Positions 34,865 to 43,424 of a stretch of DNA of 64,000 nucleotides are shown one piece after another (position 1 is the stretch's first letter; each line of letters starts with the position of its first letter). The notes under the pieces are model-generated. The model was not told the DNA's origin. It saw only the letters and a list, made by a program, of their open reading frames with translations, and did no database searches. Where the stretch lies: contig NZ_CM001165.1 of NCBI RefSeq assembly GCF_000213055.1, positions 124,001 to 188,000 of the forward strand, read 5' to 3'. Made by a program: the position numbers and the translations under genes. The stretch is from Streptomyces sp. Tu6071 (GTDB lineage: Bacteria; Actinomycetota; Actinomycetes; Streptomycetales; Streptomycetaceae).

Positions 34865-36160
34865 GTGTCGCTATTGAACAAAGTAGGTACGCGCTCGGGC
34901 CGCGCGCGCACCGTCGTCGCCGACGGCTCCCCCGGCTCCCTCCTGCGGCTGCGCGCCGCGATCACCGTCTTCTTCGCGCTCGACGGTTTCGTCTTCGCGG
35001 GCTGGGTGGTGCGCATCCCGGCCATCAAGGAGCAGACGCACGCGTCGGCGAGCGCGCTCGGCCTCGCCCTGCTCGGGGTCTCGGCCGGAGCGATCGTGAC
35101 GATGGCGCTCGTGGGGCGCGCGTGCCGGCACTTCGGGAACCACCCCGTCACGGCCGTGTGCGCCGTGCTCGTCTCGCTCGCGATCGCGCTGCCGCCGCAC
35201 ATGCACACGGCCTGGTCGCTCGGCGCGGTGCTGCTCGTCTTCGGGATCGGGTACGGCGGTATCAACGTCGCGATGAACAGCGCGGCCGTGGACCTCGTGA
35301 ACGCCCTCGGACGCCCCGTCATGCCGAGTTTCCACGCGGCGTTCAGCCTGGGCGGGATGCTCGGCGCGGGTCTCGGCGGTCTCGTCGCCTCGCACCTGTC
35401 CCCCTCCTGGCACCTCGCGATGCTCGCGGTGATCGGCCTCCTCGTGACCGCCGCGACCACCCCGACCCTGCTGCGGCACCGCGCCCCCGGCACCCCCGCC
35501 CCGTCCCGCCCCGCCAAACTCGCCCCGGAGGCCGGCCTGGCGGAGCCGTCCGGCGGCACGGCCGCGAAGGCCCCGGCGCACGGCAAGATCACCGGGGTCG
35601 TCGTCATCCTCGGCGTGGTCGCGCTCTGCTCCTCGTACGGGGAAGGGGCGATGGCCGACTGGGGGGCGCTCCACCTCGACCAGGACCTCGACGCGAGCGC
35701 CGGAACGGCCTCGGCCGGGTACTCGCTCTTCGCGCTCGCCATGATGATCGGGCGGCTCTCGGGAACGACGCTCCTCGAACGGATCGGCCCGACCACCACG
35801 GTCGTGGGCGGCGCGTTCGTCTCCGCGGCGGGGATGCTGATCGCCGCGCTCGCGCCGACGCTGTGGCTCGCGCTCGTCGGCTTCACCGTCATGGGCCTCG
35901 GCGTCGCGAACATCTTCCCGGCCACGATCGGCCGCGCGGGCACCATCGCCGGCCCCTCGGGCGTGGCCACCGCGTCGACGCTCGGCTACGGCGGTCTTCT
36001 CCTCGGCCCCCCGGTCATCGGGTTCATGGCCGACTGGTTCTCGCTGCCGACCGCGCTCCTCAGCGTCTCGGTCCTCGCGGCGCTGGCGGGTGTCGTCGCG
36101 TGGACGACGCGGCGGGCGGGCGAGGCCCCCGCGCCACAGGCGGCGGCGGAGACGGCCTGA
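34865..36160 (+). CDS. MFS transporter
   Basis: 431 residues with 12 predicted membrane helices and a central hydrophilic loop (about residues 210-245). GYGGINVAMNSAAVDL and MPSFHAAFSLGGMLGAGLGG fit the FucP/YbjJ-type subgroup of the major facilitator superfamily. The second half repeats the pattern (GYSLFALAMMIGRLSG). The substrate is unknown, possibly a sugar or a metabolite exporter. The GTG start is supported by the promoter just upstream and looks leaderless. Confidence 0.88.
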   Translation: MSLLNKVGTRSGRARTVVADGSPGSLLRLRAAITVFFALDGFVFAGWVVRIPAIKEQTHASASALGLALLGVSAGAIVTMALVGRACRHFGNHPVTAVCAVLVSLAIALPPHMHTAWSLGAVLLVFGIGYGGINVAMNSAAVDLVNALGRPVMPSFHAAFSLGGMLGAGLGGLVASHLSPSWHLAMLAVIGLLVTAATTPTLLRHRAPGTPAPSRPAKLAPEAGLAEPSGGTAAKAPAHGKITGVVVILGVVALCSSYGEGAMADWGALHLDQDLDASAGTASAGYSLFALAMMIGRLSGTTLLERIGPTTTVVGGAFVSAAGMLIAALAPTLWLALVGFTVMGLGVANIFPATIGRAGTIAGPSGVATASTLGYGGLLLGPPVIGFMADWFSLPTALLSVSVLAALAGVVAWTTRRAGEAPAPQAAAETA

Positions 36161-36192
36161 GCCCCGCGGGCCCGGGTGCCACGAGCCCCCGC

Positions 36193-36235
36193 GGGCGACC
36201 CGGCCCGCCCTCCTGCGGGACGAGCCGGGTCGCCC
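36193..36235. terminator. Hairpin between MFS and reductase genes
   Basis: A 12-bp perfect stem (36193-36204 with 36224-36235) with a 19-nt loop between convergent genes. Confidence 0.6.
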
Positions 36236-36244
36236 CATCCCGCG

Positions 36245-37561
36245 TCAGCCCCGCGCGCCCGCCCCCGTCCCGTCCGGGGTCTCCTCCGGTGCCGCGTCGG
36301 CGGCAGGGTTCGGCTCGCGGCCCGATGCGGAGGCGCCGCGCTTCCTCGGCTGCGGGTCGAGACGCTGGAGGGCGCGGTTGGCGAGCGGGTGGTTGCGGAC
36401 GAGTTCGGCGAGGGTGAGGGAGCCGCGCGTGATGCGCGCGAAGGCGTTCCACGCCGGGCGCACGGTGGTGAGCGCGGTGTGGAAGAGGCCGGGGCGGCGC
36501 TCGAAGATGCCGAGCAGGCGGCGGCCGACCGCCATCTCGACGCCGAGCCCGGCCTTGATGGCGAAGGCGTAGTTGAGGGCCTGGCGGCGGGCGTCGACCG
36601 CGTCGTGCGCCTCGGAGACCCGTACCGCCCACTCGCCCGCGAGACGGCCAGAGCGCAGCGCGAAGGAGATGCCCTCGCGGGTCCACGGCTCCAGGAGCCC
36701 CGCCGCGTCACCGGCGACGAGGACCCGGCCGCGCGAGAGCGGCGAGTCCTCAGTGCGGCAGCGCGTCAGATGACCGCTGGAGACCTTCGGTTCGAAGCCC
36801 GCGAGGCCGAGGCGGCCGACGAAGTCCTCCAGGTACCGCTTGGTGGCCGCACCCTCGCCGCGCGCGGAGATGACGCCGACCGTGAGGGTGTCCCCCTTCG
36901 GGAAGACCCAGCCGTAGCTTCCCGGCAGCGGGCCCCAGTCGATGTGCACGCGGCCCTTCCAGTCGGCGGCGACGGTCTCGGGCACGGGAATCTCCAGTTC
37001 GAGGCCCAGGTCGACCTGGTCGAGCTTGACGCCGACGTGCGCTCCTATCCGGCCCGCGCTGCCGTCCGCGCCGACGACCGCCCGCGCGAGCAGCGTCTCA
37101 CCGCCCTGGAGGACGAGCGCGACCGTGCGCCGGTCGGGCACCGCGGGGCCGTGCTGCTCGACGCGCTGCACGACGGCCCCGGTGCGCAGTTCGGCGCCCG
37201 CCTCCCGCGCGGCCTCGACGAGCCCGAGGTCGAACTCGGGCCTGTTGACGAGGCCGAAGAGCATGTGCCTGGCCTTGCGGGTGCGCTGGTACTTGCCGTC
37301 GAGGCTGAAGGTGACGGCGTGCACCCGGTCCTGGAGCGGCAGGTCGAAGCCGGGCGGCAGGCTGTCCCTGGAGGGCCCGATGATGCCGCCGCCACACGTC
37401 TTGTACCTCGGCAGCCCGGCCTTTTCGAGGAGCAGGACGCGCCGCCCCGTGACGGCCGCCGCGTAGGCCGCCGAGGCTCCGGCGGGACCCGCGCCGACCA
37501 CCACCACGTCCCACACCCGTGAGGTGGCCGCCGAGTCCTGAGCTGTGTTGTCGCTGCTCAC
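36245..37561 (-). CDS. Geranylgeranyl reductase family flavoprotein
   Basis: 438 residues. N-terminal dinucleotide motif VVVGAGPAGASAAYAAA binds FAD, LPRYKTCGGG is the family signature and LVAGDAAGLLEPWTREGI the second FAD motif. These enzymes saturate isoprenoid side chains, for example of menaquinone or membrane lipids; the actinobacterial members are often called GGR/MenJ-like. The C-terminal 40 residues are Pro/Ala-rich and probably disordered. GTG start with GGGAG upstream. Confidence 0.9.
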   Translation of the reverse strand: MSSDNTAQDSAATSRVWDVVVVGAGPAGASAAYAAAVTGRRVLLLEKAGLPRYKTCGGGIIGPSRDSLPPGFDLPLQDRVHAVTFSLDGKYQRTRKARHMLFGLVNRPEFDLGLVEAAREAGAELRTGAVVQRVEQHGPAVPDRRTVALVLQGGETLLARAVVGADGSAGRIGAHVGVKLDQVDLGLELEIPVPETVAADWKGRVHIDWGPLPGSYGWVFPKGDTLTVGVISARGEGAATKRYLEDFVGRLGLAGFEPKVSSGHLTRCRTEDSPLSRGRVLVAGDAAGLLEPWTREGISFALRSGRLAGEWAVRVSEAHDAVDARRQALNYAFAIKAGLGVEMAVGRRLLGIFERRPGLFHTALTTVRPAWNAFARITRGSLTLAELVRNHPLANRALQRLDPQPRKRGASASGREPNPAADAAPEETPDGTGAGARG

Positions 37562-37787
37562 GATGTGCTTCCGCTCCCCATCCCGCTGTTGACTGCTGTG
37601 CGTGACCCCGGTTTCCCGGGCATCCTACGGCCGGGCGGCAGGTGGTCCGGCTGTGGGAGTATCGAGAGATCGTTCGCCGTGCACACACCCGCGCGCGAGC
37701 CGTCGGGATGTCCGTGAAGTCCCTTACGGGACTGTACGGAGAACCCGGTGCTACCGCTACAACGTCGCAGTCCCCTGGAGGGTGCCC

Positions 37788-39176
37788 ATGTCGCCGAATC
37801 CGTCGGCCGAATCCGCCGCAGCGAACCCGCTCGCGGAGTCCGTCGCCTCGTTGATACCGCACGCCCAGGAGGAACTGGCGGAGCTGGTGGCCTTCCGTTC
37901 CGTCGCCGATTTCGAGCTGTTCCCGCGCTCCGAGTCCGAGGGCGCGGCGCGCTGGGTCGCGGACGCGCTGCGCGCGGAGGGCTTCGAGGACGTCGCCCTT
38001 CTCGACACGCCGGACGGCACCCAGTCGGTGTACGGCAGGCTCGCGGGCCCGGAGGGCGCGCCGACGGTGCTGCTCTACGCGCACTACGACGTCCAGCCTC
38101 CGCTCGACGAGGAGGCGTGGCGGACACCGCCGTTCGAACTGACGGAGCGCGACGGGCGCTGGTACGGGCGCGGTGCGGCCGACTGCAAGGGCGGCGCCCT
38201 CATGCACCTCCTCGCGCTGCGCGCCCTCAAGGCGAACGGCGGTGTGCCCGTCACGGTGAAGTTCATCGCCGAGGGCTCCGAGGAGCAGGGCACGGGCGGC
38301 CTGGAGCGGTACGCGGAGGAACACCCCGAACTGCTGCGCGCCGACACGATCGTCATCGGCGACTCGGGCAACTTCCGGGTGGGCCTGCCGACCGTGACGA
38401 CCACGCTGCGCGGCATGACGATGGTGCGGGTCTCGGTCGACACGCTCGCGGGGAACCTGCACTCGGGCCAGTTCGGCGGTGCGGCGCCCGACGCGCTCGC
38501 GGCGCTCGTGCGCGTCCTGGACTCGCTGCGCGCCGAGGACGGCTCGACGGCCGTCGACGGGCTCGCCGCGGACGCGGAGTGGGACGGACTCCAGTACGCC
38601 GAGGCGGATTTCCGGGCGGACGCGAAGGTCCTCGACGGCGTCGACCTGATCGGTTCGGGAACGGTCTCCGACCGGATCTGGGCGCGGCCCGCCGTGACGG
38701 TGCTCGGTATCGACTGCCCGCCGGTCTCGGGTGCCACGCCGTCCGTGCAGGCGGCGGCGCGCGCCCTCGTCAGTCTGCGGGTGGCGCCGGGGCAGGACGC
38801 GGTGAAGGCGACGGAGCTGCTGACGGCGCACATCGAGCGGCACACGCCGTGGGGCGCGCGCGTGACGGTGGAACAGGTCGGCCAGGGCCAGCCGTTCCGC
38901 GCGGACACGACGAGCCCGGCGTACGGGGCGATGGCGCGCGCGATGGCCGTCGCGTACCCGGGCGAGGAGATGCAGTACGCGGGGCAGGGCGGCTCGATCC
39001 CGCTGTGCAACACGCTGGCGGGGCTGTACCCGGAGGCGGAGATCCTGCTCATCGGGCTGAGCGAGCCCGAGGCGCAGATCCACGCGCCGAACGAGAGCGT
39101 GTCGCCGCGGGAGCTGGAGCGGCTGGCGGTCGCGGAGGCGGTCTTCCTGACGGAGTACGCGACGGACGGGCGGTGA
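37788..39176 (+). CDS. M20 family dipeptidase/metallopeptidase
   Basis: 462 residues. Zinc and catalytic residues in place: H99 in AHYDVQP, D132 in AADCKGG, catalytic/metal E165-E166 in AEGSEEQG, Asp in GDSGN and a C-terminal His in IHAPNES. A dimerisation lid sits between about 200 and 320 (GNLHSGQFGG). Typical of cytosolic CPG2/CNDP-type dipeptidases. The ATG has GGAGGG 7 bp upstream (37777-37782). Confidence 0.92.
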   Translation: MSPNPSAESAAANPLAESVASLIPHAQEELAELVAFRSVADFELFPRSESEGAARWVADALRAEGFEDVALLDTPDGTQSVYGRLAGPEGAPTVLLYAHYDVQPPLDEEAWRTPPFELTERDGRWYGRGAADCKGGALMHLLALRALKANGGVPVTVKFIAEGSEEQGTGGLERYAEEHPELLRADTIVIGDSGNFRVGLPTVTTTLRGMTMVRVSVDTLAGNLHSGQFGGAAPDALAALVRVLDSLRAEDGSTAVDGLAADAEWDGLQYAEADFRADAKVLDGVDLIGSGTVSDRIWARPAVTVLGIDCPPVSGATPSVQAAARALVSLRVAPGQDAVKATELLTAHIERHTPWGARVTVEQVGQGQPFRADTTSPAYGAMARAMAVAYPGEEMQYAGQGGSIPLCNTLAGLYPEAEILLIGLSEPEAQIHAPNESVSPRELERLAVAEAVFLTEYATDGR

Positions 39177-39191
39177 GCTGAGGGGTATGCG

Positions 39192-39236
39192 GCGAGGCGG
39201 CGCCGCGCGCCCACGGGGCGGGCGGCGCCGCCTCGC
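39192..39236 (+). terminator. Hairpin terminator after the M20 gene
   Basis: A 14-bp perfect stem (39192-39205 with 39223-39236) and a 17-nt loop, 16 bp after the stop. Confidence 0.7.
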
Positions 39237-39339
39237 CTGCGTGGGGCGGGCGGTGCGGGGCTGTTCCGTGCCCGTGCCCGGCGCTCAGCCCTGAGCGTAG
39301 CGGCGTGTGAAGCCGGGCCGGGTGGCGCACGTTCGGGGC

Positions 39340-40044
39340 ATGGAAACCTTGACGATACGGCCCGGCCTGCACGTCTTCCGCTTCGCGGTGGGGCAGGCGT
39401 ATCTGTGGCACGAGCGGGACGGGGACGGCGCGCTGACCCTGGTGGACGCGGGCCCGGTGGGCGCGGGCGAGCGGATCGCCGAGGGCATACGGGGCCTGGG
39501 GCTCGACCCCGCCCGTCTCGAACGCGTCGTGCTCACGCACGCGCACGAGGACCACTGCGGCGGGGCGGCGGAGCTGGCCCGCGCGTACGGGGCCGAGGTG
39601 GTCGCGCACCGCTGGGAGGCCCCGTACGTACGCCACGAGACGCCGCTGCCGCCACCGGTGCTGATCGAGGAGGAGCTGCCGATCTGGGAGGCGACGCGCG
39701 GTCTGCCGCCCGCCCCGCCGACGCGTGTGGACCGGCTGGTGGACGACGGCGACCCGCTCCCCTTCGGCGGCGGCGCGCGGATCGTGCACACGCCCGGCCA
39801 CACCCCGGGCAGCATCGCGGTCCATCTGCCGCTGCACGGCGTCCTGTTCACGGGCGACTCGGTCGCGGTGACGGACCGGGTCCGCCTCGGCGTCTTCCAC
39901 ATCGACCGCGAGGCGGCCCGTTCCTCCCTCCGGCGCCTGTCGGTCCTGGCCCCGGAGGTGCTGTGCCCGGGGCACGGCGAAACGGTGACGGAGGGCGCGG
40001 CGGCGGCACTGGTGCGCGCGGCGCAGCGGGACGGGGAGTTGTAG
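39340..40044 (+). CDS. MBL-fold metallohydrolase
   Basis: 234 residues with the full metallo-beta-lactamase set: HAHEDH (residues about 66-71), HTPGHT, TGDS and CPGHGE. Glyoxalase II-like or quorum-lactonase-like hydrolases share this; the substrate cannot be assigned. The ATG at 39340 is preferred over an upstream GTG at 39307, though neither has a strong ribosome site. Converges on the Nudix fusion gene with 24 bp between stops. Confidence 0.88.
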   Translation: METLTIRPGLHVFRFAVGQAYLWHERDGDGALTLVDAGPVGAGERIAEGIRGLGLDPARLERVVLTHAHEDHCGGAAELARAYGAEVVAHRWEAPYVRHETPLPPPVLIEEELPIWEATRGLPPAPPTRVDRLVDDGDPLPFGGGARIVHTPGHTPGSIAVHLPLHGVLFTGDSVAVTDRVRLGVFHIDREAARSSLRRLSVLAPEVLCPGHGETVTEGAAAALVRAAQRDGEL

Positions 40045-40068
40045 GGGGCGAATCGCGGGGGCCCTGGG

Positions 40069-41142
40069 TCAGTCCGTCAGCGGGGTTCCGCGTTCCAGGT
40101 AGGCGATCGTCCCGGTGCGCCTTGCCCGCAGCGCCCAGCGCAGCCGCGCGTAGCGGACCGGGGGGAGGAGTTTCGCCGCCTCCTCCTCCGTGACGAAGCG
40201 CCAGTCGCGCAGCTCCGGGCCCGGGAGGGCCAGTGAGGCGTGGGCCGCTTCGGGGAGGCGTCCGCCGTCGAAGAGGAGGCGCATGCCCCCGAAGCCGGGG
40301 GGCGCCGGGGGTTCCCAGTCGACGACGAGGAGGTGGAGCGTGCCGCGCAGCCTGATGCCCGTCTCCTCCTCGACCTCGCGCAGGCCCGCGAGCGAGGGCG
40401 CCTCCCCGCGTTCGACGACGCCGCCGGGGAACTCCCAGCCGGGCTTGTACGTCGGGTCGACGAGGAGGAAGCGGCCGGTCTCGTCGAAGAGGAGCACCCC
40501 CGCCGCGAGGGTTTCGGCGGTGGGTTCGGCGGTCTGCACGATCGGGCAGGCGGGCAGGGCTCCGGAGGCGAGCAGTCCGGCGAGCGCCTCGGCCGTGGGG
40601 CGCGGGCCGCCCGGGTCGGCGGGGAGGGGGTGGGCGTCGGCGGCGAGCCACTCCGCGAGCGCCGTCGCGTAGGCAGTCGTACGGGCCGGTGTCGCGGTGC
40701 CGTTGACGCTCGCGGGGCGGGTGCGCGTCGCCGTGGTGGCGAGGTGGTCCCCCTGCGCCGCTTCGACCCGTACCGTCTCGGTCCGTACCGGCTCCGCCCA
40801 CGCGTGCAGGATCGTTTCGTCAGCCTCGACCCGCACATGGTGCACAGCGATCGCGCGCGAGGCGAGGCGGCCGAAGAGGTGGTCGCGCCGCTCCTGCGCG
40901 TACAGCGGCAGCGGCACCACGAGCACGCCGCCCATCTCGTCGAGCAGCGCCGCCGCCGTCTCGACGAACAGACGGCGCCACAGCGGCAGGTCGAGCGGAT
41001 CGCTCCCCTCGGGCGGCGGCACCGGGAGCCGCGCGAGGAGGTCGCGCGGGTCGAAGAGCGTGCTGTCCGCCAGGACGGCGGACACCTCGCGGGCCACCGC
41101 CCGCACCGCCGCACCCGACGCCCCGTTGATCCAGACGATCAC
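40069..41142 (-). CDS. Nudix hydrolase with N-terminal P-loop-relic domain
   Basis: 357 residues. Residues 1 to about 190 follow the small Streptomyces ATP-binding kinase-like family (start VIVWINGA, then LPLWRRLFVETAAALLD and VVPLPLYAQERRDHLF). The Walker A loop is degenerate: NGASGAAVRA where relatives have GxxGxGKTT, so Lys and Thr/Ser are lost. Residues about 215-345 are a Nudix domain with FPGGVVERGE and REVEEETG intact. The Nudix half should be active and the P-loop half probably not. GTG start with GAGAGGGGGGA upstream. Confidence 0.88.
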   Translation of the reverse strand: MIVWINGASGAAVRAVAREVSAVLADSTLFDPRDLLARLPVPPPEGSDPLDLPLWRRLFVETAAALLDEMGGVLVVPLPLYAQERRDHLFGRLASRAIAVHHVRVEADETILHAWAEPVRTETVRVEAAQGDHLATTATRTRPASVNGTATPARTTAYATALAEWLAADAHPLPADPGGPRPTAEALAGLLASGALPACPIVQTAEPTAETLAAGVLLFDETGRFLLVDPTYKPGWEFPGGVVERGEAPSLAGLREVEEETGIRLRGTLHLLVVDWEPPAPPGFGGMRLLFDGGRLPEAAHASLALPGPELRDWRFVTEEEAAKLLPPVRYARLRWALRARRTGTIAYLERGTPLTD

Positions 41143-41314
41143 GGTCCCCCCTCTCTTCGTGGCCCCCTGTGGCTTGCCCGGTCCGCATAGGAGCGAAAAC
41201 CCCGCGCGCGCAACCACCCGCGCGGGGGCACGCGGCGGCGGGTGACGACCCGTTTCGGGGGCATACGCCTTGGCACGGACGGACAAGGGCACGGCTCACG
41301 GGCGGAGGTGCGCC

Positions 41315-41500
41315 ATGACGCACACACAGGTACTGGATCGCTTCCCGGCGGGCGGCCCGCGCGGCAGCTGGCCGGCGGAGGAGCGGGCGGCGCGGGAACG
41401 GGCGGCGGGCAGGGCGGCGACGGTCGTCATGGATCTCGCCTCTGACGACTACCTCGTGGTGGTCGAGACGGGCGAGGCGGCCGGGACGCTCGCGGCCTGA
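41315..41500 (+). CDS. Small conserved hypothetical protein (61 aa)
   Basis: 61 residues, starting MTHTQVLDRFPAGG and ending in VVMDLASDDYLVVV, acidic C-terminus, no membrane segment. GGAGG lies 8 bp before the ATG, and codon use is Streptomyces-like. It looks like a short conserved protein of the genus; function unknown. Lone gene between the divergent Nudix fusion and the next plus-strand gene. Confidence 0.65.
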   Translation: MTHTQVLDRFPAGGPRGSWPAEERAARERAAGRAATVVMDLASDDYLVVVETGEAAGTLAA

Positions 41501-41784
41501 CGGACGGCGCGGGCCGGAGGGGCGCGCGGGGTCACGACCCGGATGTGCGCGCCCCCAGGGGGCGTGGAGCGGTGTGCGGGGCGCGAGTGGAAGCGCGGGG
41601 GCGCACCGGCGCACGCCACGGGGCGCGCGTCGCGCTCCGGGCGTGTGCCCTGGTCGGCGCGGCGGTCACGACCGTACCGCGTGTCCCACGGGAGGCGGAT
41701 GTTTTCTCCGATATCGCCCGAACGGCCCTCACGCACGGCAATCTGTCCCTCGCGGACTGTTCCCTTTCAACGCGAGGACGCACC

Positions 41785-42123
41785 ATGTCTCAGGTTCCCG
41801 ACGCGCCCCTTGGCATCGGCACCGGCCCGCTCAGCGCAGCGCTTCAGGAGGAACTCGCCCATCTGTGGCGGGACCTCGACGACGCGCGGCACGGAGCAGT
41901 GAACGGTTACTGGTCGATGCGCTGCGACTGGCTCGTGAGCCGTATCAAGCGGATCACGCCGCTCGTCGGCCCGACCCCTTATCAGCACATCCAGACCCCG
42001 CTCCTGGAACAGGGCATCTACCAGCGGGTCCACGCCGAACTCGGGATGCCCGCGCCGGTGGACATGGACGAGGTGGCGGCCCGTCACGACACCGAGGAGG
42101 CGCTGCCGACGAGCACGCGCTGA
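41785..42123 (+). CDS. Conserved hypothetical protein (112 aa)
   Basis: 112 residues, mostly helical (LQEELAHLWRDLDDARHGAVN, split around residue 20-45; SMRCDWLVSRIKRITPLVG), with a Pro/Met loop and an acidic end. No known domain, signal or metal motif. AGGA precedes the ATG. The 280 bp upstream contain no other gene. Unknown function. Confidence 0.65.
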   Translation: MSQVPDAPLGIGTGPLSAALQEELAHLWRDLDDARHGAVNGYWSMRCDWLVSRIKRITPLVGPTPYQHIQTPLLEQGIYQRVHAELGMPAPVDMDEVAARHDTEEALPTSTR

Positions 42124-42243
42124 CGGAACCGGGGAGCCGGGGCCGGATGTCCCGGCCTCCCGTCGAAGCGTCTCTCACCGTCCGGTCGAGTCATGCCTCG
42201 ACGTCCGGTCGAGCCACGTGCGGCGGCGTGGCGGGCCCGCCCC

Positions 42244-42288
42244 ACGCCCGTCCCGGTACGGGCCCCGGCCCTACGCCCGTCCCGGTAC
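42244..42288. repeat. Direct repeat ACGCCCGTCCCGGTAC, two copies
   Basis: Copies at 42244-42259 and 42273-42288 (29-bp period), between the 112-aa gene and the end of the ROK kinase. GTCCGGTCGAG also occurs twice just upstream (near 42180 and 42201). Non-coding. Confidence 0.6.
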
Positions 42289-42340
42289 CGGCCGCTCGGC
42301 CCCGTACCGCTCGGTCCCCTCCTGCTCCGGCCCCTGCCGC

Positions 42341-43285
42341 TCAGGCTCCCGTGCCGCCGAAGTGCCGCAGCGCGCCCGCCGCGGCGCCCACGAGACCCGC
42401 GTCCGTGCCCATCTGGGCGGGGACGACCTCCAGGCCCTGGACGAAGGAGAGCGTCGCGTACTCCTTGAGCGCGGCGCGCAGCGGCGTGAAGAGGAGGTCC
42501 CCCGCCTTCGCGACGCCGCCGCCGATGACGGCGATGTCGATCTCGACGAGTGTCGCCGTCGCGGCGATCGAGGCGGCGAGCGCCTGCGCCGCGCGGTCGA
42601 AGGAGGCGCGGGCGATCCGGTCGCCCGCGCGCGCGGCGGCGGCGACCCCGGCCGCGGTCGCGTCGCCGTCCGTCCCGGGCTCCCAGCCGTCGGCGAGGGC
42701 GCGGCGGGCGATGTTGGGGCCGCTCGCGATCCGCTCGACGCAGCCCCGGCCCCCGCACGGGCACAGGTCCCCGTCGAGGTCCACGCTGATGTGACCGATG
42801 TGCCCGGAGTTGCCCGTGGGCCCCGGGTGCACCTGGCCGCCGATGACGAGTCCGCCGCCGACGCCGGTCGAGACGACCATGCACAGCGCGTTGTCGTGGC
42901 CGCGCGCCGCCCCCTGCCAGTGCTCGGCCGCGGCGATCGCGACGCCGTCCCCGACGAGAGTCACCGGGAGGTCCCCCGTCGCCTCGCGCACGCGCGCGAC
43001 GAGCGGGAAGCCGCGCCAGGCGGCGACGTTGACCGGGCTGACGGTGCCCTCGCTCGCGTCCACGGGCCCCGCGCTGCCGATCCCGACCGCCCGCACGGCG
43101 TCCCAGTCGGACGCCTTCCTGAGTTCGCCGAGGACCCCGGACACGGCACCCATGACCGTCTCGCCGTCCTCCTTGGCGGGCGTCGGCCGCTGGGCGCGCG
43201 CGAGGATGCCTCCCCGCCCGTCGATCAGGGCGCCGGCGATCTTGGTGCCGCCGATGTCGAGCGCGGCGACGAGGTCCGTGTGCAT
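42341..43285 (-). CDS. ROK family sugar kinase
   Basis: 314 residues. ALDIGGTKIAGALID is the ATP phosphate loop, the substrate-binding region has GNSGHIGHI, and CPCGGRGCVE is the zinc motif. The usual NDAN around the catalytic Asp reads GDGV, keeping the Asp. Likely phosphorylates glucose or another hexose or N-acetylhexosamine. It is divergent from a LacI-type regulator with a perfect operator palindrome between them, so regulation by that protein is likely. ATG at 43285. Confidence 0.9.
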   Translation of the reverse strand: MHTDLVAALDIGGTKIAGALIDGRGGILARAQRPTPAKEDGETVMGAVSGVLGELRKASDWDAVRAVGIGSAGPVDASEGTVSPVNVAAWRGFPLVARVREATGDLPVTLVGDGVAIAAAEHWQGAARGHDNALCMVVSTGVGGGLVIGGQVHPGPTGNSGHIGHISVDLDGDLCPCGGRGCVERIASGPNIARRALADGWEPGTDGDATAAGVAAAARAGDRIARASFDRAAQALAASIAATATLVEIDIAVIGGGVAKAGDLLFTPLRAALKEYATLSFVQGLEVVPAQMGTDAGLVGAAAGALRHFGGTGA

Positions 43286-43363
43286 AGGAGTCCGTATCTT
43301 CCTGGTGAAAGCGAGGAGACAGGGCGAGGGTCATTCTGTCCCCGATCATTCTCTCCCCGGACT

Positions 43364-43375
43364 GACAACGTTGTC
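43364..43375. promoter_or_regulatory. Operator palindrome GACAACGTTGTC
   Basis: A perfect 12-bp inverted repeat with a central CG, as in LacI/GalR-family operators, lies 50 bp before the LacI-type gene and 79 bp before the divergent ROK kinase. TATGCT at 43383-43388 could be the -10 of the regulator gene, so the site would block that promoter. Confidence 0.8.
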
Positions 43376-43424
43376 TAGGTTCTATGCTCAACGCCACGGA
43401 CTCCCGACCAGACAGGACCCTCTC

